In this document: in pieces, positions 50,720 to 58,331 of the stretch
Layout of the letters: every line of letters begins with the position of its first letter
Numbering within the stretch: position 1 is the first letter of the stretch
DNA from: Streptosporangium pseudovulgare
Lineage (GTDB): Bacteria > Actinomycetota > Actinomycetes > Streptosporangiales > Streptosporangiaceae
Assembly (NCBI RefSeq): GCF_014648055.1
Contig: NZ_BMQJ01000017.1
Span: 121,103-185,102, forward strand
Length of the DNA: 64,000 nucleotides
Direction: 5' to 3'
Notes under the pieces: generated by a model
Seen by the model: the letters and a program-made list of their open reading frames with translations, nothing else
What the model was told of the DNA's origin: nothing
The model's database searches: none
Program-made: the position numbers and the translations under genes

Positions 50720-51235
50720 GTGCCCCCCGAGACAGTCGAGGTCCGTCGAAGTTCTCGTCGTCGACGGACGGTTTCCGCGTACCGTGACGGCGAGAAAACG
50801 ATCGTGCTGCTGCCCGCCGGATTGAGCAGCAACGACGAGGAGCAATGGGTACGGCGGATGCTCGACCGGCTGGCGGCCAAGGAGCAGCGGCGGCGGCCCT
50901 CCGACGACGACCTGATGGAACGGGCCCGCGACCTGTCGGTCCGCTACCTCGACGGCCGGGCCACCCCGTCGAGCGTGCGCTGGGTGGACAACCAGCAGCA
51001 CCGCTGGGGCTCGTGCACCCCCGACAACGGCACCATCAGGATCTCCACGCGGCTGCGCGGCATGCCGTCCTGGGTGGTCGACTACGTGATCATCCATGAG
51101 CTCGTACACCTGCTCGTGCCCAGCCACGGCCCCCGGTTCTGGGCGCTGGTGGAGCACTACCCGAGGGCCGAACGGGCCAGAGGGTTCCTGGAGGGTTTCT
51201 CCATGGCGGCCAACAGCCCCACGGAGGAGTGGTGA
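50720..51235 (+). CDS. YgjP/M48-like zinc metallopeptidase
   Basis: A 171-residue protein with the zinc motif HELVH, a third ligand His shortly after (PSHGPRFW) and the preceding RWGSC block. These are typical of the YgjP-like/WLM family often labelled M48. It is cytoplasmic, with no signal peptide. The substrate is unknown. The GTG lies 5 nt after a TACCGT hexamer, so it is probably leaderless. It overlaps the next gene by 4 nt (GTGA). Confidence 0.85.
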   Translation: MPPETVEVRRSSRRRRTVSAYRDGEKTIVLLPAGLSSNDEEQWVRRMLDRLAAKEQRRRPSDDDLMERARDLSVRYLDGRATPSSVRWVDNQQHRWGSCTPDNGTIRISTRLRGMPSWVVDYVIIHELVHLLVPSHGPRFWALVEHYPRAERARGFLEGFSMAANSPTEEW

Positions 51236-51978
51236 CGTCGCAGGAGGCCCCGGAGGAGACGCCCCGGGAGCCGGAGACACCGCGGCGTACGGTGGCGGTC
51301 CTCGTCACGCCCTCGATCGCGGACGCGGCACCGCCCGGGGTGGACGCCGGGGAGTTCCTGCGGGCCGCGGCCGAGGACACCTACGAGCTCGCCGCCGCGC
51401 TCGACTTCGTCTCGCCCGTCCTGGTCACCAGCGTTCCGGGCATGGAGGAGATCGTCTGGCCGGGGACACCCGTCGTGGAGATCCCCGACCTGTCGGGCCC
51501 CGCCCTGGTCCGCGCCGCCTTCGAGGCCCTGTCGTCCGTTTCCGAGGCCCCGCCGTCCGCCCCCGCGGCTTCGCCGCGCGGAGAGCGGGCCCCGTCGTCC
51601 GCCGCCGGCGCCCCGTCGTCCGCCGCCGGCGCCCCGCCGTACGGCGAGCAGGCGGTGCTGCTGAGCGGTGACGCACCGGACCTGCCCGGCCTGCTGGTCG
51701 GCAAGCTCTTCCGCCGGCTCGGCCGTGCCCGGATCGCGGTCTGCCCGGCCGTGGGCGGCGGCGCCGTGGCGATAGCCGCCCACCTGCCCTATCCCGCCTG
51801 GGCCGGCGTGGGCTTCGACGATCCCGACCCGGTCCGGGCGTTGCGCGCCTCGGCTCCCGGCCCCCGGACGGTCGCCACCGGCCCCGGCTGGCACCGTCTG
51901 CGCACCCCGGGCGACGTCGCGCGGCTGGATCCCGGTCTGGAGGGCTGGGACAACACGCGGGCACTGCTGTCGGTCTGA
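51232..51978 (+). CDS. Hypothetical protein, possible nucleotidyltransferase-like fold
   Basis: A 248-residue protein. AVLLSGDAPDLPGLLVGKLFRRL followed by a VCPAVGGGAVAIAAH segment resembles the core of DUF2064/CofC-type GT-A folds, but the match is weak and I do not assign a reaction. A Pro/Ala/Ser linker with a duplicated APSSAAG unit (about residues 105-140) splits the protein. The GTG overlaps the metallopeptidase stop as GTGA, with GGAGGA before it. It converges on the EEP-family gene, 30 nt away. Confidence 0.6.
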   Translation: MTSQEAPEETPREPETPRRTVAVLVTPSIADAAPPGVDAGEFLRAAAEDTYELAAALDFVSPVLVTSVPGMEEIVWPGTPVVEIPDLSGPALVRAAFEALSSVSEAPPSAPAASPRGERAPSSAAGAPSSAAGAPPYGEQAVLLSGDAPDLPGLLVGKLFRRLGRARIAVCPAVGGGAVAIAAHLPYPAWAGVGFDDPDPVRALRASAPGPRTVATGPGWHRLRTPGDVARLDPGLEGWDNTRALLSV

Positions 51979-52008
51979 GCGCCGGACCGGAACGCCGTCA
52001 GGACGCCG

Positions 52009-53013
52009 TCAGGACGACGGCAGGCGCAGGTCGGCGAAGAGGGCCCGGTGGTCGGTGCCTGGGACGGTGTGGACGCTCACCGCGTTCACACCCACCCGCT
52101 CGTCCACCATGACGTGGTCGATGGTGATGATCGGCGGGACGCGCTTGTTGGCCGGCCAGGTGGGGATGAGCCCCGCGCCGGCCCGGTCGGCCGCGTCCGC
52201 GTAGCCCCGGCCCAGCAGCCCGCGCAGGGCCGCGTGGTCGATGCTGGCGTTGAAGTCGCCGGCCAGGACGCGGATCCTGTCGGGGACGGCCGGGGGAAGA
52301 CCCGCGAGGGCCTGCGCCCACTCGTGGACCTGGGCGCCCAGCGGCGGGTAGGGGTGGACGTCGACGAACTCGACGGGCTTGGCGCCCGGCACGGTGACCA
52401 GCGCGGCCGGCATGTTGTGCCCGACCGGGCGGAACAGGTCGTCCAGCTGGGTCATCGGGTTCCGGGCGTACAGGCCGCTGCCCCGGGCGCTCCACTCCGG
52501 CTCCAGGACCCGGTACGGCATGAGCTCCTTCAGCCCGGCCGCGTCCAGCTTCTCGACCAGCCCGGGGGTCAGCTCCTGGGTGCTCAGCACGTCGGGTCTC
52601 AGCCGCCGGACCAGGTCGACCACGGCCCCCGCGTCGGCCTTGCCGAAGAGCATGTTGAGGGTCAGCACCCGCAGCGCCGGACCGGAGGCCGCCTGCGCCG
52701 AGCCGACGGCGCGCGGCAGCACGCTGAGACCCAGCGCGGCGGTGGCGGCCAGCGCCACCGCGGTGGCCGCGCGCCTGCGGGACAGCGCCGTCAGCAGAAG
52801 GGGAACCAGCGACCCGGCCGCGACATACGGCGTACCGGTCATGAGCTGCGTGGCCAGCGACCCGCGCTCCAACCCGGCCACCCTGGCCACGGCCCAGGCG
52901 GTGAACGGCACGACCGCCGCCCAGGCGAGGGCCTCGGGGACGCGCCGACGCCGGCGGGTGGGCGTCACGATCGCGCCGCCCACGTCTCCGCCTGCCGTCG
53001 TTCTCGCGCTCAC
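52009..53013 (-). CDS. Membrane endonuclease/exonuclease/phosphatase (EEP) family protein
   Basis: A 334-residue protein. Three N-terminal transmembrane helices (about residues 28-108) precede an EEP hydrolase domain with LTLNMLFG, the catalytic Glu in STQELT, DVHPYPP, GDFNAS and the terminal TDHRALFADL. The catalytic domain should face outward. Substrates in this fold include nucleic acids, sphingomyelin and phosphoinositides; none can be chosen here. GTG start. It has the same direction as the NUDIX gene upstream of it (78-nt gap). Confidence 0.85.
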   Translation of the reverse strand: MSARTTAGGDVGGAIVTPTRRRRRVPEALAWAAVVPFTAWAVARVAGLERGSLATQLMTGTPYVAAGSLVPLLLTALSRRRAATAVALAATAALGLSVLPRAVGSAQAASGPALRVLTLNMLFGKADAGAVVDLVRRLRPDVLSTQELTPGLVEKLDAAGLKELMPYRVLEPEWSARGSGLYARNPMTQLDDLFRPVGHNMPAALVTVPGAKPVEFVDVHPYPPLGAQVHEWAQALAGLPPAVPDRIRVLAGDFNASIDHAALRGLLGRGYADAADRAGAGLIPTWPANKRVPPIITIDHVMVDERVGVNAVSVHTVPGTDHRALFADLRLPSS

Positions 53014-53091
53014 ACTGCCCCGATTCGCCCGTCACGCCAATGGACCAAGACGATAGCCAGGGGGGTATGAGGCGAGCATAAAACACCTCGG

Positions 53092-53778
53092 CTATCCGGC
53101 GCGGAGAACCTCGCGGGCCCGGCGCGCCAGCCGCCGGGTCGCCTCGTCCGACAACTCGGGGATCTCCTCGATCGGGAACCAGCGAAGGTCGAGCGACTCC
53201 TCGCTGATCACCGCCTCGACGTCCGCCGGGGCGACCGCGCCGTACTCCACGTCCAGGTGGTGGCTGTGGGGCGGGTGGCACCAGACCCGGTGCCGGTCGA
53301 GGGCGAGCGGGCCGGGAAGCAACCGCAGGCCCGGGATGCCGGACTCCTCGGTCGCCTCCCGTAGCGCCACCGCCGCGAGCGTCGCGTCGCCGCGCTCACA
53401 GTGGCCTCCCATGGGCAGCCACATCCCCGCCTTCGGGTGCAGCGTGAGCAGCACCCGGAGGCCGTCGTGCGACAGCACCGCGGTCGTGGCCGTCAGGTGA
53501 CCCGGCACGCACTCACGCCACATCGCGTCCTCGTGGGCGCGCAGATGCTCCAGGAACTCCTCGCGCAGGAGCTCCTCCTCCGCGGTCGGGGCGGTCCAGC
53601 CCCGCAGCACGGCCGCCGCGTCCGCCCGCAGGCTCCCGGGATCTCCCGCGCCGACCGGATCTCCGGCGCCGACCGGCGCCGCCGGAACCACCGGAACCGC
53701 CGGGCCGGCCGCGTCAGCCGCGTCAACCGCGCCGGCCGGTTCGCCGAGCCCGCCGGCCCGCTCACCCGGCCGGCTCAC
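53092..53778 (-). CDS. NUDIX hydrolase
   Basis: A 228-residue protein with a Nudix-like box GGHCERGDATLAAVALREATEESGI, one residue longer than the canonical spacing in its first part. A ~45-residue Ala/Pro/Gly/Val low-complexity N-terminus precedes the domain. The region HPPHSHHLDVEYG is typical of actinobacterial NUDIX proteins of unknown substrate. The GTG 53778 overlaps the metalloprotease stop as GTGA, so it is co-translated. The much longer frame upstream is a shadow of that gene. Confidence 0.85.
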   Translation of the reverse strand: MSRPGERAGGLGEPAGAVDAADAAGPAVPVVPAAPVGAGDPVGAGDPGSLRADAAAVLRGWTAPTAEEELLREEFLEHLRAHEDAMWRECVPGHLTATTAVLSHDGLRVLLTLHPKAGMWLPMGGHCERGDATLAAVALREATEESGIPGLRLLPGPLALDRHRVWCHPPHSHHLDVEYGAVAPADVEAVISEESLDLRWFPIEEIPELSDEATRRLARRAREVLRAG

Positions 53779-55133
53779 GCGCGATCGCCCTCGCCGCCGT
53801 CCTTCCGGTCGTCGCCGTTCGTGCCGTCCTCGTCGCTCCCGCCGCCCTCGCGGCCTTCCCGGCCCTCCGCGCGGCCCTCGTCCCCGGCGGAGGCCTCCCT
53901 GAGGGACGCCTCCAGGCCGGACAGGTCGAACTCCGGCTCGCCGTGGACGAAGCCGCCGGGGTTGTCGAGGTCGTCGGCGGTGGGCATCAGGTCGGGGTGG
54001 CCCCAGACCGCGTCGCGCCCGTCGACGCCGCGGGCGGCCTCCAGCGCCTGCCACAGCGCCGCGGCCTCGCGCAGCCGGCGCGGCCGCAGCTCCAGCCCGA
54101 CGAGCGTGGCGAAGGTCTGTTCGGCCGGGCCGCCGGTCGCCCGGCGGCGCCGTACGGTCTCGGCCAGGGCCGCGGCCGAGGGCAGCTTGCCCTCGGAGGC
54201 GCGGTCGACGACGGTGCCGACCCAGCCCTCCACCAGGGCCAGGACGGTCTCCAGCCGGGCCAGGGCGGCCTTCTGCCGCTCGGTCTCCTCCGGCTTGAGG
54301 AGGTTGCCGCCGGACAGGGCCTGCTGGATCTGCTCGGGGTTGTTGATGTCGAGGCCGCGGAGCTGCTCCTCCAGGGCGGAGACGTCGACGGTGATGCCCC
54401 GGGCGTACTCCTCCACGGCACCGAGCAGGTGGGCGCGCAGCCACGGGACGTGCTGGAACAGCCGATGGTGCGCCGCCTCGCGGAGCGCGAGGTACAGGCG
54501 GATCTCCTCGGCGGGCGTCTCCAGGCCCTGGCTGAACGCGGCGACGCCGCCGGGCAGCAGCGCCGGGTCGCCCGACAGGGGCAGGCCGATGTCGGTGGAA
54601 CCGATCACCTCGCGGGCGAGCGAGCCGATGGCCTGGCCGATCTGCTGGCCGACCATCATGCCGCCCATCTGCTTCATCATGCCCATCAGCGGACCGGCCA
54701 TCGCCTGCGCCTCGGGAGGCAGGCCGGCGGCGCCGAGCGTGCCGCTCATGGTCTCCACCATGCGCGCGGCGATCGGGTCGCAGAGCTGCCGCCAGACCGG
54801 GACGGTCTTCTCGATCCACTCCGACCGGCTCCACGCCTGCGGGCTGCCCGTACCGCCGGGCAGCGCCGTGACCTCGTTGAGCCACAGGTCGGCGAGGTTG
54901 AGGGCGTCGACGATCTGGCGCCGCTCGCCCTCCATGACGCTCGGATCGCCCTCGGCGACGACCACGTGACGTGCGATGTTCTTCGCCATGTCCCAGTTGA
55001 CCGGGCCGGAACCCGACGGCGCGGAGAGCATGTCCGCGAACTGGCGCATGGCCGCCGCGATCTGCTCAGGGTCGCCGAACATGGCGAACGGGTTCTCGTT
55101 GGGGTCGTTTTCCCGACCTGGCAAGTCAGTCAC
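53775..55133 (-). CDS. Zinc-dependent metalloprotease (DUF2342-type)
   Basis: A 452-residue protein of the actinobacterial putative zinc metalloprotease family. It has MNPF-like FAMFGDPEQIAAAMRQ at the N-terminus, a Met/Gly-rich segment (LMGMMKQMGGMMVGQQIG), and LREAAHHRLFQHVPWL, which contains the proposed metal-binding EAAHH instead of a classic HExxH. The C-terminal ~35 residues are Gly/Glu/Asp-rich and disordered. The peptidase activity is inferred from the family only. GTG start. Divergent from the SDR gene and coupled to the NUDIX gene downstream. Confidence 0.87.
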   Translation of the reverse strand: MTDLPGRENDPNENPFAMFGDPEQIAAAMRQFADMLSAPSGSGPVNWDMAKNIARHVVVAEGDPSVMEGERRQIVDALNLADLWLNEVTALPGGTGSPQAWSRSEWIEKTVPVWRQLCDPIAARMVETMSGTLGAAGLPPEAQAMAGPLMGMMKQMGGMMVGQQIGQAIGSLAREVIGSTDIGLPLSGDPALLPGGVAAFSQGLETPAEEIRLYLALREAAHHRLFQHVPWLRAHLLGAVEEYARGITVDVSALEEQLRGLDINNPEQIQQALSGGNLLKPEETERQKAALARLETVLALVEGWVGTVVDRASEGKLPSAAALAETVRRRRATGGPAEQTFATLVGLELRPRRLREAAALWQALEAARGVDGRDAVWGHPDLMPTADDLDNPGGFVHGEPEFDLSGLEASLREASAGDEGRAEGREGREGGGSDEDGTNGDDRKDGGEGDRA

Positions 55134-55212
55134 CGCTCTACCTCGTGCAGGATGGAGGAGTCCACATCCGCCACGTTATCCGTCGCACGGCGGGTCAGTG
55201 CAAAGCGAGTAC

Positions 55213-56286
55213 ATGGTGCCTACCTCGAAACGCCCGCGGTCCCCGGTCGTCGCCGTCACCGGCGCCGCCTCCGGAGTCGGCCGCGCGTTCCTCGCGAAGG
55301 TCGCCTCTTCTGCGGATTTCCGCAGGGTCGTGGCCATCGACGAGCAGCGCGGTGACGTCCCCGGCGTCACCTGGCGGGTCATCGACGTCAGGGATCCGCT
55401 TCTGGCGAACCGGATCTCCGACATCGACGTGCTCGTCCACCTGGCGGGAGACTTCGCCCTCGACGCCGACCCCGCCGAGCGCCGGGCCTACAACCTGCGC
55501 GCCGCGCAGACGGTCCTCACCGCCAGCGCGGCCGCCCGGGTGCGCCGCGTCGTGCTCGTCACCAGCGCCATGGTGTACGGCGCGACACCCGACAACCCCG
55601 TCCCGCTGCCGGAGGACGCCCCCGTGGCCGCCGAGCCCGACACCGGCATGGTCGGCGACCACCTGGAGATCGAGGCGCTGGTCCGGCGCTCCCTGCGCAG
55701 CCACCCCGGCCTGGAGGTCACCGTGGTACGGCCCGCCGCCGTGGTGGGCCCCGGCGTGGACAGCGTCGTCACCCGCCACTTCGAGTCGCCCCGGCTGCTC
55801 AGCGTCAAGGGCTGCGAACCCCGCTGGCAGTTCTGCCACGTCGACGACCTGGTCTCGGCCCTTGAGCTGGCCGCGCTCGGCACGGTCTCCGGGGTGGTGG
55901 CCGTGGGCTGCGACGGCTGGCTGGAGCACGAGCAGGTCGAGGAGCTCTCCGGGCTGCGCAGGTTCGAGCTGCCCGCCGGACTGACCTTCGGCACCGCCCA
56001 GCGCCTGCACCGGCTGGGCGTCACCCCGGCGCCCGCCACCGACCTCCACTACGTGGTCTACCCCTGGGTCGTCGACTGCGTGTCGCTGCGCGAGGCCGGG
56101 TGGAAGCCGGCGTGGACGAACGAGGCCGCGTTCACCGAGCTGCTGGAGCTGCGCGAGGGCAGGCACACCGTCGTCGGCCGCCGCCTGTCCGGCAAGGAGG
56201 CCACCCTCACCGCCGCCGGGGCGACCGTCGCGGTCCTGGGCACCGCCGCCATCGTCCGCGTGGCCCGCAAGAAGCGCCGCCCGTGA
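55213..56286 (+). CDS. NAD-dependent epimerase/dehydratase-like (extended SDR) protein
   Basis: A 357-residue extended-SDR Rossmann protein (VTGAASGVGRAFLAKV), with DVLVHLAGDFA and LVTSAMVYGATPDN. The catalytic YxxxK is not visible: the expected region reads GMVGDHLEIE, so enzymatic activity is doubtful. The C-terminus has a single membrane helix (LTAAGATVAVLGTAAIVRVA) and a basic KKRRP tail, an unusual tail anchor. ATG at 55213. It is divergent from the metalloprotease, with moaE downstream in the same direction. Confidence 0.82.
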   Translation: MVPTSKRPRSPVVAVTGAASGVGRAFLAKVASSADFRRVVAIDEQRGDVPGVTWRVIDVRDPLLANRISDIDVLVHLAGDFALDADPAERRAYNLRAAQTVLTASAAARVRRVVLVTSAMVYGATPDNPVPLPEDAPVAAEPDTGMVGDHLEIEALVRRSLRSHPGLEVTVVRPAAVVGPGVDSVVTRHFESPRLLSVKGCEPRWQFCHVDDLVSALELAALGTVSGVVAVGCDGWLEHEQVEELSGLRRFELPAGLTFGTAQRLHRLGVTPAPATDLHYVVYPWVVDCVSLREAGWKPAWTNEAAFTELLELREGRHTVVGRRLSGKEATLTAAGATVAVLGTAAIVRVARKKRRP

Positions 56287-56426
56287 GACCGGGGCCCGCG
56301 CCGTACGAGGGATCGCCGCCCCGGGGCGGCGGATCACCCGGAGTCCGGGGATCACGAAGATCCGCCGCACCCGATCGATCGCTCCGGGGCCGGGGCCGCC
56401 GGGCCCCGGCGATGTAGGCTTTCGGC

Positions 56427-56852
56427 GTGGACGTCATCCGGTTGCTGGACATTCGCGACACCCCCCTGTCCCTCGACGAGGTGTTCTCCGCCGTCGGCGA
56501 CCACACGGCCGGCGGCACGGCGATCTTCGTCGGCACGGTCCGTGACCACGACCACGACAGACCGGTCACCCGGCTGTCCTACTCGGCCCATCCGAGCGCC
56601 GAGGCCGAGCTGCGCAGGGTGGCCGAGAAGATCGCCGCGGACTTCCCGGTGACCGCGCTGGCCGCGGTGCACCGGACCGGTGACCTCGCGCTGGGGGACA
56701 TCGCGGTCATCGTGGCGGTCGCCTGCCCCCACCGCGGCGAGGCCTTCACCGCCGCTCGCAGGCTGATCGACGACCTCAAGGGCACCGTGCCGATCTGGAA
56801 GCACCAGCTCTTCACCGACGGCACGACCGAGTGGGTCGGGGCCTGCGACTGA
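56427..56852 (+). CDS. moaE: Molybdopterin synthase large subunit MoaE
   Basis: A 141-residue MoaE. GTAIFVGTVRDHDH, HRTGDLALGDIAV, the VACPHRGEAF block and the catalytic-lysine segment VPIWKHQLFTDG are diagnostic. With thiocarboxylated MoaD it converts precursor Z to molybdopterin. No moaD is in the window, though MoeZ, which sulfurates MoaD-type carriers, is at 11.3 kb. The GTG is 7 nt after TAGGCT (56414-56419), consistent with a leaderless transcript. Confidence 0.95.
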   Translation: MDVIRLLDIRDTPLSLDEVFSAVGDHTAGGTAIFVGTVRDHDHDRPVTRLSYSAHPSAEAELRRVAEKIAADFPVTALAAVHRTGDLALGDIAVIVAVACPHRGEAFTAARRLIDDLKGTVPIWKHQLFTDGTTEWVGACD

Positions 56853-56937
56853 CGCCCGGCGCCGGCCGCGCCGCCGCGGCGGGCCGGCGGGTGGGTGCGC
56901 GGTTATCCCACCGGTGATACGGCATAGGCTTCCTGTC

Positions 56938-57981
56938 ATGTCACGACGAGCGCTGACACTGACGGTGGCCGGCATCCTCACACTCCTGCTGGGAATCGTC
57001 GGCGCCCTGCTGCCCGTGCCGTACGTGGTGCTGAGCCCCGGACCGACCGAGAACACCATCGGAGACGTCAAGGGCAAGCCCGTGATCAGCATCGAGGGCC
57101 GCCAGACCTACCCGACCTCCGGTGCCCTCAGGCTCGTCACCGTGGCGTACCAGGGCGGTCCCGGCAACAGGATCGACCTGCTCAGCGCGCTGCGAGGCTG
57201 GCTCGACCCGACCATCGCCGTCGTGCCGGAGGAGACGATCTTCCCGCCGACGAGCACCGCCGAGCAGGTCGACCAGCAGAACACCGAGGAGATGACCAGC
57301 TCCCAGGACGATGCCACCGCGGCGGCGCTGACCGAGCTGAAGATCCCCTTCACCTCGGTCGTGACCGTGGCCTCCGTCCAGAAGGGCCTTCCGGCCGACG
57401 GGAGGTTCAAGCGCGGAGACGAGATCACCGCGGTGGACGGCGTCACGGTGACCGACCGCGAGAGCGTCGCCGCCGCCGTCCGCAAGCACAAGCCGGGCCA
57501 GCGGGTCGACTTCACCGTCAACCGCGCCGGACAGAGCACCACCGTGGCCGCCCCCACCGTCGCCGCCCAGGACGGCACGCCCGTCGTGGGCGTCACCATG
57601 CAGATCGGCTACAAGTTCCCGTTCAAGGTGGAGATCAACGTCGGTGACGTCGGCGGGCCGAGCGCCGGGATGATGTTCTCCCTCGGCATCGTGGACAAGC
57701 TCACCCCCGGCGAGATGACCGGGGGCAAGGCCATCGCCGGCACCGGCACCATCACCCCGGACGGCCAGGTCGGCCCCATCGGCGGCATCCAGCAGAAGAT
57801 GGTCGGCGCCCGCGAGGACGGGGCGGTGTTCTTCCTCACCCCGGCCGGCAACTGCGCCGAGGCCGTCAAGGCGGTCCCCGACGGGCTCAAGCTGGTCAAG
57901 GTGGACACGCTCCACAGCGCCGTGCAGGCGGTCGACGCGATCCGCACCGGCGGCCCGACGGAGAGCTGCCCGGCGGGCTGA
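56938..57981 (+). CDS. PDZ and Lon-type (S16) membrane-anchored protease, YlbL-like
   Basis: A 347-residue protein with one N-terminal membrane helix (LTVAGILTLLLGIVGALLPV), a PDZ domain (about 150-220) and a Lon-like catalytic domain. That domain has Ser in GGPSAGMMFSLG and Lys in GGIQQKMVGA, the Ser-Lys dyad. It probably degrades membrane or exported proteins. The ATG 56938 lies 7 nt after TAGGCT, so it is probably leaderless. It precedes the UPF0182 gene, an order also found in mycobacteria (Rv3194c-Rv3193c, from memory). Confidence 0.93.
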   Translation: MSRRALTLTVAGILTLLLGIVGALLPVPYVVLSPGPTENTIGDVKGKPVISIEGRQTYPTSGALRLVTVAYQGGPGNRIDLLSALRGWLDPTIAVVPEETIFPPTSTAEQVDQQNTEEMTSSQDDATAAALTELKIPFTSVVTVASVQKGLPADGRFKRGDEITAVDGVTVTDRESVAAAVRKHKPGQRVDFTVNRAGQSTTVAAPTVAAQDGTPVVGVTMQIGYKFPFKVEINVGDVGGPSAGMMFSLGIVDKLTPGEMTGGKAIAGTGTITPDGQVGPIGGIQQKMVGAREDGAVFFLTPAGNCAEAVKAVPDGLKLVKVDTLHSAVQAVDAIRTGGPTESCPAG

Positions 57982-58331
57982 CGGCCGTACCGGCGCACGC
58001 ATGGGGCGGTGACGGCCGCGCGGACGTACGCGTGGGACGGACCGGCCGGGTGGGGACGAGGCGCCTGCCCGGCACCCGTGCGAGGCGCGACGAACGGCGT
58101 CCCGCGCCCGCGTGAGACGGGCCGACCGGCGGTGACGCGTGGTGACCGTCCGAATTCTCCGGGTTCCATCCGATTCTCCGGGCACTGTTCCGCGGTCCCG
58201 CACGTTGGCATCGGTGAACCCGGGATCCGCGGGCGTTGTGGCCGGACCGTGCCCAAGGGCTGAGCACGGCCGAACCCCCGCCGGTGTAGGTTTCCAAACA
58301 CGGACCGTGCTCTCACGACAAGGGGTTGGCC
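57982..58331. other. 350-bp intergenic region upstream of the UPF0182 gene
   Basis: A TAGGTT hexamer (58287-58292) is a likely -10, giving a ~33-nt leader that contains AAGGGG (58320-58325). I see no gene and no clear terminator. Confidence 0.5.
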
